This document shows positions 61,622-64,000 of a stretch of 64,000 nt of DNA, in pieces. Numbering within the stretch: position 1 is the stretch's first letter; each line of letters opens with the position of its first letter. The stretch is from DATDIC01 sp963777625 (lineage in GTDB: Bacteria; Pseudomonadota; Alphaproteobacteria; Acetobacterales; Acetobacteraceae): the NCBI GenBank assembly GCA_963777625.1, contig CAVZRO010000019.1, positions 124,001-188,000 of the forward strand, written 5' to 3'. The notes under the pieces were generated by a model. It ran no database searches, had not been told where the DNA came from, and was given only the letters and a program-made list of their open reading frames with translations. A program made the position numbers and the translations under genes.

Positions 61622-62347
61622 TCACCGCCCCTCCGGAGCATGATGGGCATCGGCCGGATGATGCGACCCTGCCGCGTCCGGCTCGGCGTAAGGATCGGTA
61701 TCGATGTCGCCCGGTTCCGTCGTTTCTGGCCGCAGAATCCCGAGTGAACGAATGCCGACCCCGATCCCGGCCTGTACCAGCTCTAGCGTTTCCTTGCGCG
61801 CGGTCTGCACGCGGATGACCTGATGGCGGGCGCGGCGGCGAGCACGTAACGTCAGCACGATGGCACCGATCATCGCCACCAGAAGCACCAGCCCCGCTGT
61901 CTGGAACAGCAGGATGTAGTCGGTGTAAATGAGCCGCCCTAATGCCACGGTGTTCGGTACGTCCGTCGGCGCCGGCGCGAAGCGGAGCTGCGGTACCGCC
62001 GGATGAAATTGCCATCCCGCCATCACGAACACGAGTTCCGCCAGCAACAGCGCACCCACCGCCGCGCCGACTGGCAGGTAGCGTTGGAATCCGCTGCGAA
62101 GCTGGACGAAGTCCACGTCCAGCATCATCACCACGAACAGAAACAGCACGGCGACGGCCCCGACGTAGACGATCACCAGGATCAGCGCCAGAAACTCTGC
62201 GCCGGCAATCAGAAACAGTCCGGCGGCGTTGAAGAACGCGACAATCAGAAACAATACCGAATGCACCGGGTTGCGCGCGCTCACCACCATGGCGGCGCAC
62301 GACAACAGAATTACCGAGAAGACATAGAAGCAGATCGTCGGATACAT
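61622..62347 (-). CDS. nuoJ: NADH-quinone oxidoreductase subunit J
   Basis: 241 residues with five helices: NPVHSVLFLIVAFFNAAGLF, LALILVIVYVGAVAVLFLFV, VMMLDVDFVQLR. The C-terminal 60 residues are an acidic/proline-rich tail after the last helix, longer than the E. coli protein. Confidence 0.95.
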   Translation of the reverse strand: MYPTICFYVFSVILLSCAAMVVSARNPVHSVLFLIVAFFNAAGLFLIAGAEFLALILVIVYVGAVAVLFLFVVMMLDVDFVQLRSGFQRYLPVGAAVGALLLAELVFVMAGWQFHPAVPQLRFAPAPTDVPNTVALGRLIYTDYILLFQTAGLVLLVAMIGAIVLTLRARRRARHQVIRVQTARKETLELVQAGIGVGIRSLGILRPETTEPGDIDTDPYAEPDAAGSHHPADAHHAPEGR

Positions 62348-62359
62348 GGTGCGGAACGC

Positions 62360-62848
62360 CTAGCGGTACGGTGCGTCGATCTCAAGTCGCCGGGCGATCT
62401 CGGCCTCCCACATGTCGCCGTTCGCCAGCAGCTTTTCCTTGTCGTAGAATAGTTCCTCCCGCGTTTCGGTCGAAAACTCGAAGTTCGGACCCTCGACGAT
62501 GGCATCCACGGGGCAGGACTCCTCGCACAAACCGCAATAGATGCATTTCGTCATGTCGATGTCATAGCGCGTGGTACGGCGCGATCCATCGGCCCGCGGC
62601 TCGGCTTCGATCGTGATCGCCTGGGCCGGGCAGATCGCCTCGCATAGTTTGCAGGCGATGCATCGCTCCTCGCCGTTCGGATAGCGCCGCAGCGCGTGCT
62701 CCCCTTTGAAGCGCGGGCTCAACGGCCCCTTCTCGTACGGGTAGTTTATGGTCACCTTGGGCCGGAAGAAATAGCGTAGCGTCAGCCACAAGCCCTCGGC
62801 AAGCTCCGTGAGCAACAGGCTGCGCGCGGTACGGTCAAGAACGGGCAT
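62360..62848 (-). CDS. nuoI: NADH-quinone oxidoreductase subunit I
   Basis: 162-residue ferredoxin-like subunit with two [4Fe-4S] motifs, CIACKLCEAICPAQAI and CIYCGLCEESCPVDAI. It carries electrons between NuoG and NuoB. Located between nuoH and nuoJ. Confidence 0.97.
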   Translation of the reverse strand: MPVLDRTARSLLLTELAEGLWLTLRYFFRPKVTINYPYEKGPLSPRFKGEHALRRYPNGEERCIACKLCEAICPAQAITIEAEPRADGSRRTTRYDIDMTKCIYCGLCEESCPVDAIVEGPNFEFSTETREELFYDKEKLLANGDMWEAEIARRLEIDAPYR

Positions 62849-62861
62849 CAGAGCAACCTCA

Positions 62862-63887
62862 TCATGCGGGAACCGGGATGAACCCGGTCGCCAGCAGGCC
62901 GCCCGCCGTGATCACAAGCCACAGCAGGCTTGCCGGCAGGAACACCTTCCAGCCCAAACGCATGAGCTGGTCGTAGCGGTAGCGTGGGAAGGTCGCACGT
63001 ACCCAGATGAACACGAACAGACAGAAACAGATTTTCAGGAAGAACCATAGCGGCCCCAAGGCCGGCGCCAGGCCGAATGGGCCCAGCCAACCACCCAGGA
63101 ACAGGATGGTGGTAAGCGCGCTCATCAGGATCATGTTGGCGTATTCGCCCAGGAAGAACAGCCCGAAACTCAATGAGCTGTACTCGACAAAGAATCCGGC
63201 AACGATCTCGCTTTCCCCTTCCGGCAGGTCGAACGGAGAGCGGTTGGTCTCCGCCAGCGCCGAGATGAAGAAGACGATGAACATCGGGAACAGCGGGATG
63301 AAAAACCATATCCGCTGCTGGGCGAGCACGATCTGCGACAGGTTCAGGCTGCCGGCGCACAGCAGCACGGAAACGATCACGAACCCCATCGAAACTTCGT
63401 AGCTCACCATTTGCGCAGCGCTGCGCATCGCGCCGAGAAACGCGTATTTCGAATTGCTCGCCCACCCGGCGATGATAATACCGTACACACCCATTGAGCT
63501 GATCGCGAACAAGTACAGAATGCCAACATTGAAGTCGGCGACCACCCATCCACCGCTGACCGGGATCACCGCCCAGGCGATCATCGCAAGCCCGAATGTG
63601 ATCATCGGCGCGACCAGGAACAGGAGACGGTTCGACCCCGAAGGGATGATCGTCTCCTTCATTAGCATCTTGATGGCGTCGGCAAACGGCTGCAACAGAC
63701 CGAACGGTCCCACGACATTCGGACCCTTGCGTACCTGCATGGCCGCCAGGACTTTGCGTTCCCCATAGGTCAGGTAGGCAACCATGATCAGCAGCGGGAC
63801 CAGCATCGCCAGTGTCTCGCCGAACACCAACACAAGATGGCCCAGTGGGGTCTGCCAGATGCTTTCGTTCGTCACCGAGCCGTTCAT
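62862..63887 (-). CDS. nuoH: NADH-quinone oxidoreductase subunit H
   Basis: 341 residues, eight helices, contributing to the quinone site. Landmarks: ERKVLAAMQVRKGPNVVGPF, GLLQPFADAIKMLMKE, ALAETNRSPFDLPEGESEIV and RATFPRYRYDQLMRLGWKVF. It follows nuoG by three bases. Confidence 0.97.
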   Translation of the reverse strand: MNGSVTNESIWQTPLGHLVLVFGETLAMLVPLLIMVAYLTYGERKVLAAMQVRKGPNVVGPFGLLQPFADAIKMLMKETIIPSGSNRLLFLVAPMITFGLAMIAWAVIPVSGGWVVADFNVGILYLFAISSMGVYGIIIAGWASNSKYAFLGAMRSAAQMVSYEVSMGFVIVSVLLCAGSLNLSQIVLAQQRIWFFIPLFPMFIVFFISALAETNRSPFDLPEGESEIVAGFFVEYSSLSFGLFFLGEYANMILMSALTTILFLGGWLGPFGLAPALGPLWFFLKICFCLFVFIWVRATFPRYRYDQLMRLGWKVFLPASLLWLVITAGGLLATGFIPVPA

Positions 63888-63890
63888 GGC

Positions 63891-64000
63891 TTACTCCGCC
63901 GCCACCCGGCTAGGTGCCGCGAATAGTGCGGCGCATTCCGCCATCGTCGGACTCGCCCGACTGATCGGATCGGTCTGATAGTAGCTTTCCATCGCGGGCG
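63891..64000 (-). CDS. nuoG: NADH-quinone oxidoreductase subunit G, C-terminal end (cut by window)
   Basis: The last 36 codons before a TAA at 63891 read SYYQTDPISRASPTMAECAA followed by LFAAPSRVAAE, the usual NuoG C-terminus. Its place before nuoH supports the call. The iron-sulfur domains lie outside the window. Confidence 0.85.
   Translation of the reverse strand, partial: PAMESYYQTDPISRASPTMAECAALFAAPSRVAAE

Overview
This 64 kb window is GC-rich chromosomal DNA from an alphaproteobacterium, most likely Rhodospirillales and probably Acetobacteraceae. The assignment is an inference from gene content and order: dapF-mtaB-ftsY, an S10-spc ribosomal block, and dnaE-lolD-lolC-proS-DUF1467-rnj-coaX-nuoN...nuoG. 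No rRNA or tRNA gene was recognised.

Layout. 1-1387: 3' part of a glucan-exporter-like ABC transporter. 1388-3791: a decayed island (DUF5131 and tcmP pseudogenes, IS110-type transposase remnant) that appears to sit inside a split copy of a 115-bp palindromic repeat. 3792-6774: dapF-mtaB-ftsY. 6936-16423: leucyl/arginyl-tRNA-protein transferase, penicillin acylase, two hypotheticals, ilvD, a YXWGXW protein, an orphan solute-binding protein and an mbfA-like iron exporter. 16652-30628 (minus strand): rpsL-rpsG-tuf-rpsJ through the S10 and spc genes to secY and adk. fusA is missing from the str part, and rpsM-rpsK-rpoA-rplQ do not follow adk. 30936-37103 (minus): a catabolic cluster (flavin-dependent monooxygenase, SsuABC/TauABC-like transporter, creatinase/DoeA-like hydrolase, enolase-superfamily enzyme) with a divergent LysR regulator. 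38290-41691: rnd, a small secreted protein, aspS. 41719-45306: the most unusual locus (below). 45646-56240: secB, dnaE, lolD, lolC, proS, DUF1467, rnj, coaX. 56405-64000: nuoN to nuoG (complex I), nuoG cut by the window end.

The locus most worth attention lies between secB and aspS. A 49-residue gene (45157-45306, minus) encodes four tandem 11-residue repeats of the type VRVGDGLRVPS. The repeats are nearly identical as protein but differ at synonymous codon positions, so selection on the peptide is the likely explanation. The gene follows a structured leader with a strong terminator-like hairpin. A second hairpin separates it from a DUF6065-like gene, which overlaps by ATGA a gene for a 91-residue membrane protein. 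Downstream on the same strand is a large regulator with SARP/BTAD, TolB-like and TPR regions. I propose a repeat-peptide system of unknown function; nothing in the sequence fixes its role.

Six otherwise intact genes, including essential proS, each carry one apparent +1 frameshift. This looks more like a consensus-sequence error pattern than gene decay, and affects how the broken genes should be read.
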